Notes under the pieces: generated by a model
Told to the model about the DNA's origin: nothing
Database searches by the model: none
Seen by the model: the letters and a program-made list of their open reading frames with translations, nothing else
Program-made: the position numbers and the translations under genes
Source: Actinomycetota bacterium
Lineage (GTDB): Bacteria > Actinomycetota > Geothermincolia > Fen-727 > JAQURN01
Direction: 5' to 3'
NCBI GenBank assembly: GCA_028715585.1
Contig: JAQURN010000050.1
Coordinates: 1-8,056 of the forward strand
Length of the DNA stretch: 8,056 bases
In this document: positions 1 to 5,317 of the stretch, piece after piece
Numbering within the stretch: position 1 is the stretch's first letter
Layout of the letters: each line of letters begins with the position of its first letter

Positions 1-46
1 ACGTGTACCCTTCGGATCCAGACGCACTACGCCCGCTCGCTCTTCC

Positions 47-68
47 AGGGGGGACGCCTGTCCCCCCT
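47..68. repeat. Perfect 9-bp inverted repeat (G6/C6 hairpin 1)
   Basis: AGGGGGGAC (47-55) and GTCCCCCCT (60-68) are perfect reverse complements around the four-base loop GCCT (56-59). This would be a very stable hairpin in RNA from either strand. No T-run follows it, so a terminator is not supported. Confidence 0.8.
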
Positions 69-73
69 AGGAC

Positions 74-89
74 GGTCGCTTACGCGACC
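74..89. repeat. Perfect 6-bp inverted repeat (hairpin 2)
   Basis: GGTCGC (74-79) and GCGACC (84-89) pair perfectly around the loop TTAC. It lies between two G6/C6 hairpins, giving three hairpins within about 85 bp. Confidence 0.7.
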
Positions 90-112
90 TCTACCCCCCT
101 AACTTAGATTGC

Positions 113-131
113 CGGGGGGATGTTCCCCCCG
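113..131. repeat. Perfect 8-bp inverted repeat (G6/C6 hairpin 3)
   Basis: CGGGGGGA (113-120) pairs with TCCCCCCG (124-131) around the three-base loop TGT. The same G run could instead pair with the C runs at 94-99 or 144-149, so alternative folds are possible. Confidence 0.8.
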
Positions 132-186
132 CAAAGAAATAATCCCCCCTAGGTTCGAATCCTGCGGGATGGGTTGGAGGATTTGA

Positions 187-271
187 TGGTGGGGGAGGTA
201 GGATTCGAACCTACGTAGGCTGCGCCAACGGATTTACAGTCCGCCCCCTTTAACCACTCGGGCACTCCCCC
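187..271 (-). tRNA. tRNA-Tyr (GUA), CCA encoded
   Basis: Read on the minus strand this folds as a class II tRNA of 85 nt. The acceptor GGGGGAG pairs with CTCCCCC. A D-arm with CCC/GGG pairing follows, then the anticodon stem GCGGA/TCCGT with loop CTGTAAA (plus-strand 233-239) and anticodon GTA. A long variable arm precedes the T-arm GTAGG-TTCGAAT-CCTAC. The discriminator A at 190 is followed by a genomically encoded CCA at 189-187. The D-arm, anticodon loop and variable-arm layout match bacterial tRNA-Tyr such as that of E. coli. It decodes UAU and UAC. It lies 74 bp after the DUF72 gene on the same strand and has its own promoter candidate. Confidence 0.96.
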
Positions 272-285
272 CAAAACTCAAAGAC

Positions 286-315
286 ATGATAGCAGCTTCA
301 TCCGCTCTCGGGCAA
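286..315 (-). promoter_or_regulatory. Candidate sigma70-type promoter of tRNA-Tyr
   Basis: On the minus strand a -35 box TTGCCC (310-315) and a -10 box TATCAT (286-291) are separated by 18 bp. The -10 ends 14 bp before the mature tRNA 5' end, which allows a short leader. Spacing and position are right, and each box matches the consensus in four (-35) or five (-10) of six bases. The tRNA could also be read through from the DUF72 gene, since no terminator is visible between them. Confidence 0.5.
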
Positions 316-345
316 CGCCAAACTCGAAACGTTAAAAAGAGGGGG

Positions 346-1200
346 TTAAAACAGAGTCAAATTTTCGTCTTGTGTTCCGGTTCCGCCGCCAACTTCTTCA
401 ACCACGTAAAGCCCATCTCCCAAAGAAGCTTTGAGCATCCTCTCGAACATTCTCGCGTTTCTGGGAGCATTGCCCTTGTAGTGGTTATTGAATATGAGAT
501 ACGTTCTTTCGGTGAATTCACTGAGTTTCTTCACCTTTCCCACCCACTCCCTTAACTCCGACTCCGAATACAGGTAGTTGTAGCGTTCCCATGATTCCCT
601 TGTCGAGTCCCACCAAGTAGTAGAATTGCGGCCATGAAAACGAACATACCCTACCTTCGAAGTTGCCTCGACCCGCCTCGAGGGCAGTCCACTTAAGGAA
701 GGCTCGTCAACACAGCAATACCCCAAGCCAAGGTCCTTAAGAAACTCGAAGGTTTCTCTTCTCTCCCAACTCTCATTCCGAAATTCAACAGCCACATCGA
801 CACCAGGAAGCATCTCGGCGACAAATTCTAGGTAGCGCAAACTCTCAGGGGTATTCTTGAACTTCCAGGGGAACTGCGCAAGGACACAGCCGAGCTTTCC
901 CCGGTCCACAAGCGGTCTGATTGACCGCCTGAAAGCCAGGAAAACCTCCTTGTCGCCTTTTATTTCATGAGTCATTTCCCTGTTTGCTTTTACCGTGAAC
1001 TCGAATGTAGGTGGAGTTCTCTCGGCAAGACTGTCCATCCTTTCGGGATTGGGTATTGAGTAGTAAGTCGAATTCAGCTCCACAACGGGAAAGATGCGCG
1101 CATATTCTTCAAGCATTTCAGTGGATTTGGCATTCGAGGGATAGAAGGTTCCTTTCCAATCCTTATAGCTATAACCCGCGGTTCCTACCAGGACACCCAT
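346..1200 (-). CDS. DUF72 family protein (YecE-like TIM barrel)
   Basis: A 284-residue protein, a normal length for DUF72/YecE. Family hallmarks appear in order: GTAGYSYKDWKGTFYP at 6-21, ELNSTYYSIP at 41-50, FEFTVKANREMTH at 66-78, LAQFPWKFK at 107-115, AVEFRNESW at 137-145, CCVDEPS at 162-168, VRFHGRN at 186-192 and LIFNNHYKGNAPRNA at 235-249. The family folds as a TIM barrel and its biochemical role is not firmly established, so no reaction is assigned. No signal peptide or membrane segment is seen, so it is probably cytoplasmic. The ATG is supported by GAGG about six bases upstream. It starts 27 bp after the RsbW-like gene, suggesting co-transcription. The last 19 residues are a Gly/Glu-rich tail beyond the conserved core. 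Confidence 0.93.
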   Translation of the reverse strand: MGVLVGTAGYSYKDWKGTFYPSNAKSTEMLEEYARIFPVVELNSTYYSIPNPERMDSLAERTPPTFEFTVKANREMTHEIKGDKEVFLAFRRSIRPLVDRGKLGCVLAQFPWKFKNTPESLRYLEFVAEMLPGVDVAVEFRNESWERRETFEFLKDLGLGYCCVDEPSLSGLPSRRVEATSKVGYVRFHGRNSTTWWDSTRESWERYNYLYSESELREWVGKVKKLSEFTERTYLIFNNHYKGNAPRNARMFERMLKASLGDGLYVVEEVGGGTGTQDENLTLF

Positions 1201-1227
1201 CGACGACCTCGGCCCAGTTGGTTTACC

Positions 1228-1689
1228 TCAAGGTAAACATTGCTCTAAGCTGTCCGGGCGCTTCCCGCTCTCCCATTTTTTTAGCGTCATCCGCAAAAAG
1301 GTCCCTTCGCTTCCGCTCTTTATCTCAAAACTGTCCGTGAGCCCTTGCATCAATTCAAAACCGCGCCCATGCGTGGACATGATAGGTCTTTTCCTTCTCT
1401 CCACCTCCCCAACGTTAAATCCCTTGCCTTTGTCCCAAATCTCCAGGAGAACCCTATCTCGCTCAATAGTGCAATGAAGGTGCATCTTCTTGTCAATTGG
1501 GTGAGCGTGCTGATATATGTTTTTCAAAGCTTCTTGTGCCACCAAGGTAATGTCGCACGCCTCTCTCTCGAAACCATTCTGGCGAACAAAACTATCTAAT
1601 TTCATCCGCGCCTCGAGGATGGCCTCCTTGGTGCATGGAAGATGGAGGGTAAGTTCTTTGGTAGCCGCTTTTGGCTTATCGCCCTTCAT
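1228..1689 (-). CDS. RsbW-like anti-sigma factor / serine kinase (GHKL ATPase)
   Basis: A 153-residue protein with the small GHKL ATPase fold of RsbW/SpoIIAB. Counting from the chosen start, the N-box is EALKNIYQHAH with Glu53, Asn57 and His61. The G1 box is DKGKGF at 86-91. The G2-like loop is HGRGFELM at 107-114, and the closing GT motif is at 129-130. In known partner-switching systems such a kinase binds a sigma factor and phosphorylates a STAS antagonist. I chose the ATG at 1689 because it gives the family's usual length and overlaps the upstream STAS gene by 14 bases, implying translational coupling. The frame stays open to 1761, but that start would overlap the STAS gene by 86 bases. 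No strong ribosome site is seen. No sigma factor gene is adjacent, so the target is unknown. Confidence 0.85.
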   Translation of the reverse strand: MKGDKPKAATKELTLHLPCTKEAILEARMKLDSFVRQNGFEREACDITLVAQEALKNIYQHAHPIDKKMHLHCTIERDRVLLEIWDKGKGFNVGEVERRKRPIMSTHGRGFELMQGLTDSFEIKSGSEGTFLRMTLKKWESGKRPDSLEQCLP

Positions 1690-2068
1690 CGCCAATATCG
1701 GAGAAAAACTCCTCGTCAACATAGCCGCTAGGTGCCCCGACATGCTGAAAGGCACGCCCAAGGTTAGGGTGTATCGTCAAAACCTTGTCCAGGTTTACAA
1801 GCTCAAAAACTCTTAAAATCCTTGGATTGTCCAGTATGAATACGATTTCTCCCTGGGCAGATTGTATCTTTTGGTAAATCTCTATCAAGGCACCAAGGCC
1901 ACTCGAGTCGAGGAATGTCAGTTTAGAGAGATCAACTATGAGATTGTGTTTCCTTGCTCCCTCGAGCTTCAAAAGCACCTTTCGAAAAAGGGGCACAGTA
2001 TAAACGTCTAACTCGCCCACGACACTCACAACCGTAAAACCGCTTTTCTCCTCTACCTCTACTTTCAC
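1676..2068 (-). CDS. STAS-domain anti-sigma factor antagonist (RsbV/SpoIIAA-like)
   Basis: A 130-residue soluble protein with a single STAS domain over about residues 1-105. The signature LTFLDSSGLGALIEIY at 50-65 contains the serine pair Ser55-Ser56. By analogy with SpoIIAA and RsbV, Ser56 is the likely phosphorylation site. The N-terminal strand (VVSVVGELDVYTVPLFRKVL) is also typical. The unphosphorylated form of such proteins sequesters the kinase and frees its client. The start is GTG, with GAGG eight bases upstream. About 25 residues follow the core, ending in an acidic tail (DEEFFSDIGDEGR), longer than in the classical proteins of about 110 residues. The coding sequence of that tail overlaps the kinase start. 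The pair is probably one functional unit. Confidence 0.9.
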   Translation of the reverse strand: MKVEVEEKSGFTVVSVVGELDVYTVPLFRKVLLKLEGARKHNLIVDLSKLTFLDSSGLGALIEIYQKIQSAQGEIVFILDNPRILRVFELVNLDKVLTIHPNLGRAFQHVGAPSGYVDEEFFSDIGDEGR

Positions 2069-2186
2069 TTCTCATCCTCAAAACCAAATCGTCCGCGAGG
2101 AAAGAGCCGCTGAGTTGGAACGTTTTGTTCGAGCTTATCTGCATGCTCCACGCAATGACCCCGCGCTACTCGATGAAACTCTCCAT

Positions 2187-2549
2187 CTATCCCAAATTGC
2201 TTTTTTTCTTTGCAGCCGAGGAAAAGATGAAAGCCAGCAAAAGGATAACGAGCAGGGCAACAACCTTTTTTCCTTTGCCCCCGTGCTTTTCCGCCTTGCT
2301 TAAAACCTTCTTTATTTGCCTTTTGGAAAGACCTTCTGTGAAACTACCCACGAGCTCCGGCGTCAATTCTTTCCCGCGCTTCGCAAGTTTTCTCGCCTTC
2401 TTCGTAGCCTTTTTCATAGTCTTTTTAGCTTCTTTTTTCTTTGAGGCCCTTCTCTTTAGAAAGTGGAAAACCAACTCCATGATTTGAAGAACCACCACTC
2501 CGAGAGTCCCGTATTTCCAATTCTTGGTTTCTTCAGATTTAGCTCTCAA
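2187..2549 (-). CDS. Small Lys-rich membrane protein, function unknown
   Basis: I do not recognise a family. The protein has about 120 residues: a hydrophobic stretch (TLGVVVLQIMELVFHFL, 15-31), then a strongly basic middle (35-90) rich in Lys/Arg/Ala that is probably helical, then a clear membrane helix (VVALLVILLLAFIFSSAA, 96-113) and a short basic end. The first 36 bases of this end lie downstream of nothing odd. The frame opens with GTG at 2558, but GGAGG at 2560-2564 abuts it too closely. The TTG at 2549, ten bases after GGAGG, is the better start. It follows amrS by 48 bp on the same strand, so it may be the last gene of dapA-amrS. The biased composition makes weak similarity searches unreliable. 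The good ribosome site and consistent hydrophobic pattern argue that it is real. Confidence 0.6.
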   Translation of the reverse strand: MRAKSEETKNWKYGTLGVVVLQIMELVFHFLKRRASKKKEAKKTMKKATKKARKLAKRGKELTPELVGSFTEGLSKRQIKKVLSKAEKHGGKGKKVVALLVILLLAFIFSSAAKKKSNLG

Positions 2550-2559
2550 AGACGTCACA

Positions 2560-2564
2560 CCTCC
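2560..2564 (-). promoter_or_regulatory. Shine-Dalgarno GGAGG deciding the start of the small membrane protein
   Basis: GGAGG on the minus strand lies one base before a GTG (2558), which is too close, and ten bases before an in-frame TTG (2549). It therefore favours the TTG start. Confidence 0.55.
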
Positions 2565-2597
2565 ATGCCAATCAGAATAAAGCCTCCTGCGCCCAAA

Positions 2598-3581
2598 CTA
2601 TATCACAATGGACACTTCGCTCCCACAAAAAGAGCACCTGTTCTCCTCCAGTCCAACTATCCTGGTTATGTAACCGTCCCTTTCGACAAGGCACTCACCG
2701 CAGGAAGGACAAAAAGTGGCTTCATACTCCGCCGCCTTTACATTTCCAAGATAGACATAATCCAGTTTCTCCCGAGCTATTCTATATGCCTTCTCAAGCG
2801 TCTCTAGGGAAGTCGGATTGATTGTCATTTTGTAACAGGGATAGTAGGCGGAAAAGTGAAGTGGGGTATCCCTCCCGAGTTCGGCAACGAAGTCGACCAG
2901 GCTCCCTATGAGTTCTTCAGAGTCGTTAAGAGTTGGTATGACTAAATTCGTTATTTCCACGTGGCATTTTGCCTTTGCCCTTCGGCAAGTCTCTAGCACG
3001 GGCTCCAACTTCCCCTTACATACTTTCCTATAAAATTCAGGGTCCATAGATTTCACATCTATGTTCATCGCGTCAATCAATGGCAGGAGCTCTTCCAGCG
3101 GCTCGGGGTTTATAAAACCGTTGGTCACAAGCACGTTCGAAAGCCCTTTGCCCTTCACCTTTATCGCGCACTCCATCACAAACTCATACCATATGGTTGG
3201 CTCGTTATACGTATAAGCGACCCCAATAGACCCACCCTTGCCAGCCATCGAGGCTATCTCATCGGAGGTCATGTAAGTCACAGGTGAATCCGTCTCCAGC
3301 ATTTGCCAGTTCTGGCAGAAATCACATCTCTGGTTGCAACCCTTGGTACCGATAGAAAGTATCAAGCTTCCGGGATGGAAATGATAAAGCGGTTTCTTCT
3401 CGATGGGGTCGCGGTTGCAAGCCAGTATGCGCTCATAAACATCGGAATAGAGTACCCCCCCGCGGTTTGCGCGCACGCGGCATGTGCCATTTTTTCCTTC
3501 CGCTATCTTGCATTCGTGAGGACAAAGCTCACATAGAACCTTGTTTTCTTCAAGTTTCCGGTAATAGGATGCTTCCTTCAA
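2598..3581 (-). CDS. amrS: AmmeMemoRadiSam system radical SAM enzyme
   Basis: A 327-residue radical SAM enzyme closely matching the family once annotated as pyruvate formate-lyase activating enzyme-like. It opens with KEASYYRKLEENKVLCELCPHEC. A Cys cluster at 17, 20, 24 and 34 is typical of the N-terminal part. Next comes DPIEKKPLYHFHPGS (58-72) and the radical SAM motif CNQRCDFC with Cys82, Cys86 and Cys89, which binds the 4Fe-4S cluster that cleaves SAM. Two CxxC pairs near the end (291/294 and 316/319) look like a zinc ribbon. The name comes from co-occurrence with Memo and AMMECR1 domains, neither of which is in this window. The substrate is unknown to me. The start is TTG, 26 bp after dapA, and no ATG lies upstream in frame near it, so coupling with dapA is likely. 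Confidence 0.92.
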   Translation of the reverse strand: MKEASYYRKLEENKVLCELCPHECKIAEGKNGTCRVRANRGGVLYSDVYERILACNRDPIEKKPLYHFHPGSLILSIGTKGCNQRCDFCQNWQMLETDSPVTYMTSDEIASMAGKGGSIGVAYTYNEPTIWYEFVMECAIKVKGKGLSNVLVTNGFINPEPLEELLPLIDAMNIDVKSMDPEFYRKVCKGKLEPVLETCRRAKAKCHVEITNLVIPTLNDSEELIGSLVDFVAELGRDTPLHFSAYYPCYKMTINPTSLETLEKAYRIAREKLDYVYLGNVKAAEYEATFCPSCGECLVERDGYITRIVGLEENRCSFCGSEVSIVI

Positions 3582-3607
3582 ATCTCCATCAGCACCTTCT
3601 TCAATCG

Positions 3608-4504
3608 TTAGATGAGACCAAATGCGTGAAGGACGCCAGATATGTCCTCCCTCAAGGAAGCTGAAACCCTCATCATCGGGAGCCGTAACTCATCCGATTC
3701 GATGATGCCTAGAAGCTTCATAGCGCATTTTACGGGAGCGGGGTTCGGCTCTCTAAACATCGTTCTCATCAGGGGAAGCAACTGGTAATGGAGCTCTCTG
3801 GCTTCCTTTGGTCTCCCCTCCTTTACCATCTCGTACATCGAGAGGAATTTTCCAGGCACCACATGCGCACTCGCCATTATTCCGCCCTTTCCTCCCAGAC
3901 AAGACAACAAAAACATGAGGTGGTCTTCCCCTGAAAGGACAATGAAGTCATCCTGCGTTTGCGCAATTATATCCATCGCCTGGCAGATATCCCCGCTTGC
4001 ATCCTTAACACCCACTATGTTGGGAATGCGCGAAAGGTTGGCAATAGTGCCCACCTCGATATTTCTTCCCGTGCGGGAGGGAATGTTGTAGATAAGAATC
4101 GGCTTTTCCGTCTCGCCCGAAATAGCCCTATAATGCTCGATTATTCCCTCCTGACTTGGCCTATTGTAATAGGGTCCCACAACGAGATAACCGGAGAGAT
4201 CGAGCGCATCCACTCCCTTGAGTATGCCTTTGGTCTCCCTCGTGTCATTCGTTCCAACACCCGCAATTACAGGCACCCTTCCCGCGGCCTGATTGGCCAC
4301 TATCTTTATCACCTCTACGTGTTCTTCGTGAGACAGAGTTGCACTCTCACCGGTGGTTCCACACGGCACAAGCCCAGAAATACCCTCCTCGATAAGATAA
4401 TCGACCAGCCGGCGAAGGCTTGCCTCGTCTACAGAGCCATCAAGGAAAGGGGTAACGTTTGGAACGAAAACCCCCTCGAACATTCCATTTTGCAAGTTGT
4501 CCAC
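3608..4504 (-). CDS. dapA: 4-hydroxy-tetrahydrodipicolinate synthase
   Basis: A 298-residue TIM-barrel aldolase of the DHDPS/NAL family. It condenses pyruvate with aspartate semialdehyde in the diaminopimelate/lysine pathway, in the cytoplasm. Visible landmarks are GTTGES at 49-54 with the Thr pair of the proton relay, PYYNRP at 111-116, the catalytic YNIPSRTG at 139-146 (Tyr139, Arg144), the Schiff-base Lys167 in GVKDASGD, and FREPNPAPVKCAM at 250-262. The Arg and the EPNP(A/I)PVK motif favour true DapA over N-acetylneuraminate lyase. The GTG at 4504 has no clean ribosome site. An in-frame TTG three codons on, or ATG at codon 8, could be the true start; GGGGGTGG next to the GTG would suit the TTG. 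Other lysine genes are not in the window. It heads a minus-strand run with amrS. Confidence 0.95.
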   Translation of the reverse strand: MDNLQNGMFEGVFVPNVTPFLDGSVDEASLRRLVDYLIEEGISGLVPCGTTGESATLSHEEHVEVIKIVANQAAGRVPVIAGVGTNDTRETKGILKGVDALDLSGYLVVGPYYNRPSQEGIIEHYRAISGETEKPILIYNIPSRTGRNIEVGTIANLSRIPNIVGVKDASGDICQAMDIIAQTQDDFIVLSGEDHLMFLLSCLGGKGGIMASAHVVPGKFLSMYEMVKEGRPKEARELHYQLLPLMRTMFREPNPAPVKCAMKLLGIIESDELRLPMMRVSASLREDISGVLHAFGLI

Positions 4505-4531
4505 CCCCAGTGGAAAAAATCACCGCTCGAG

Positions 4532-4561
4532 CTTATGGCTTTCCAGAGCCAGAGCTTTCAA
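4532..4561 (-). promoter_or_regulatory. Candidate sigma70-type promoter of dapA
   Basis: On the minus strand TTGAAA (4556-4561, five of six consensus bases) and CATAAG (4532-4537, four of six) are 18 bp apart. Transcription would begin about 20 bases before the dapA GTG. It lies in the 137-bp gap between divergent dapA and tRNA-Arg. Confidence 0.4.
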
Positions 4562-4603
4562 AACTGTTTCTTTGCTCTTCCCCTATCGAAGCGCTACGTT
4601 AAG

Positions 4604-4609
4604 TATAAT
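4604..4609 (+). promoter_or_regulatory. Candidate -10 box for tRNA-Arg
   Basis: A perfect TATAAT lies 33 bp before the tRNA-Arg 5' end. No convincing -35 element sits 16-18 bp upstream, so this is only a candidate. The surrounding bases are A/T-rich, which could produce the match by chance. Confidence 0.35.
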
Positions 4610-4641
4610 AAATTTAGGCACCATTTATGAAGAGGACGTAA

Positions 4642-4718
4642 GCCCCCGTAGCTCAACTGGATAGAGCGACAGACTTCTAATCTGTAGGTTGCAGGTTCGA
4701 GTCCTGCCGGGGGTGCCA
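4642..4718 (+). tRNA. tRNA-Arg (UCU), CCA encoded
   Basis: A complete 77-nt cloverleaf. The acceptor GCCCCCG pairs with CGGGGGT, closing with a G-U pair at the first position. The D-arm is GCTC-AACTGGATA-GAGC, the anticodon arm CAGA-CTTCTAA-TCTG with anticodon TCT at 4676-4678, and the T-arm GCAGG-TTCGAGT-CCTGC. Discriminator G is followed by an encoded CCA ending at 4718. It reads AGA and AGG, which are visibly used in the neighbouring genes. It lies between divergent dapA and the zinc-ribbon gene. Confidence 0.97.
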
Positions 4719-4752
4719 TTATTAAGCCAGACGACAAATTCTTACCGTAAAG

Positions 4753-4761
4753 TGGTAATAT
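4753..4761 (+). promoter_or_regulatory. Candidate extended -10 promoter of the zinc-ribbon gene
   Basis: TGG followed by TAATAT (4756-4761) forms an extended -10 element. A weak -35-like ACGACA lies 19 bp upstream (4731-4736). Transcription would begin near 4768, only about three bases before the ATG at 4771, and no Shine-Dalgarno sequence is visible. This suggests a leaderless or nearly leaderless mRNA. Confidence 0.4.
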
Positions 4762-4770
4762 AACAGCGCT

Positions 4771-5298
4771 ATGCCGAGACTTAGATTGCCAAACCAGCCA
4801 TATCCATGCAGAGTTTGTGGGAACATGCTCCCCCCATACATGAGAATCTGTGACAGGTGCGGGTCGATACAAAGACCAGTCGCGGGCGACGGGGAACCAA
4901 TACCCGAAGATGAGTGGGGGGCTTGCCAGCGGTGCGGTATTCCTATCCCCGCAGGCGACGTTCTCTGCGCGGAATGCGCGGCCATCGAATCCATTGAAAT
5001 AAAAAGGGAGCCAAAAAAAGGGAATGCCGGAGAGACTGTCGCCGCCCTTTTTCTGGGAATCGGGCTTTCGGCAACAGGTTTCCTCGTGTGGGGAATGATT
5101 ACTTCCGAAGCGATAGCTGGATTCGCGATTGGGCTTATCTTTTCAGTGTCCACCATCCTAATCCCCGGCATTTACCTTCTGCTTTCAAGAAGAATGCCCA
5201 CGGAAATAATAGAGAGGTACCCCAAAATTCCTCCTCCAGGTCAAGCTGTGCGCGAAGGCGCATCGACGTCGGCATCCGAACCAAAAGCTGGCCAGTAA
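4771..5298 (+). CDS. Double zinc-ribbon protein with two membrane helices, function unknown
   Basis: A 175-residue protein with two CxxC...CxxC zinc ribbons. The first uses Cys13/16 and Cys27/30, the second Cys52/55 and Cys66/69. A charged linker (72-86) leads to two hydrophobic helices at about 88-109 and 115-138. The tail is Pro-rich and then Ala/Ser-rich (151-175). The ribbons probably face the cytoplasm as a binding platform at the membrane. I do not recognise a named family. Zinc-ribbon/transmembrane proteins are common and mostly uncharacterised in Actinomycetota and Bacillota. The ATG is the only start that keeps the first ribbon intact. The sirtuin gene follows within about 20 bp, so the two are probably co-transcribed. 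Confidence 0.85.
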   Translation: MPRLRLPNQPYPCRVCGNMLPPYMRICDRCGSIQRPVAGDGEPIPEDEWGACQRCGIPIPAGDVLCAECAAIESIEIKREPKKGNAGETVAALFLGIGLSATGFLVWGMITSEAIAGFAIGLIFSVSTILIPGIYLLLSRRMPTEIIERYPKIPPPGQAVREGASTSASEPKAGQ

Positions 5299-5317
5299 AC
5301 AGCTCCGTTTGATTCAC

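Larger units (their letters stand above)
1..186. other. Non-coding, hairpin-rich tract 3' of tRNA-Tyr
   Basis: No credible reading frame crosses this stretch. It contains six runs of six G or C: G at 48-53 and 114-119, C at 62-67, 94-99, 125-130 and 144-149. These build compact inverted repeats, listed separately. The 11-mer TCCCCCCTAGG occurs twice, at 61-71 and 143-153, and a related ACCCCCCTAACTTAG lies at 93-107. Read on the minus strand the tract would be the 3' trailer of tRNA-Tyr. None of the hairpins is followed by a T-run on either strand, so they do not look like intrinsic terminators. It may be a processed trailer, part of an unrecognised structured RNA, or a decayed repeat. The first 46 bases faintly resemble the D-arm and anticodon arm of a minus-strand tRNA, but I could not fold them into one. 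Confidence 0.5.

Noticed and set aside
147..172. A second tRNA on the plus strand ending here
   Set aside because: Only a T-arm-like TTCGAAT loop is present. The outer T-stem pair is a mismatch, no matching 5' acceptor or anticodon arm exists upstream, and there is no CCA.
1..186. CRISPR array or intrinsic terminator
   Set aside because: Repeats are short and irregularly spaced without uniform spacers, and the hairpins lack a T-run on either strand.
1690..1761. Longer 177-residue start for the RsbW-like kinase
   Set aside because: It would overlap the STAS gene by 86 bases and add a non-family N-terminus. The ATG at 1689 gives a normal length.
2125..2487. Plus-strand hydrophobic, Phe-rich frame opposite the small basic protein
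   Set aside because: Phe-rich hydrophobic text is what the complement of Lys codons gives. The minus strand has the better ribosome site and fits the gene direction.
4212..4224. HAIR half-site-like CTTGAGT
   Set aside because: It lies inside dapA and has no ACTCAAG partner at the expected spacing.
3959..4630. A long plus-strand open frame (223 codons) opposite dapA
   Set aside because: It is the antisense shadow of dapA, which shows all catalytic residues. Its translation has no recognisable domain.
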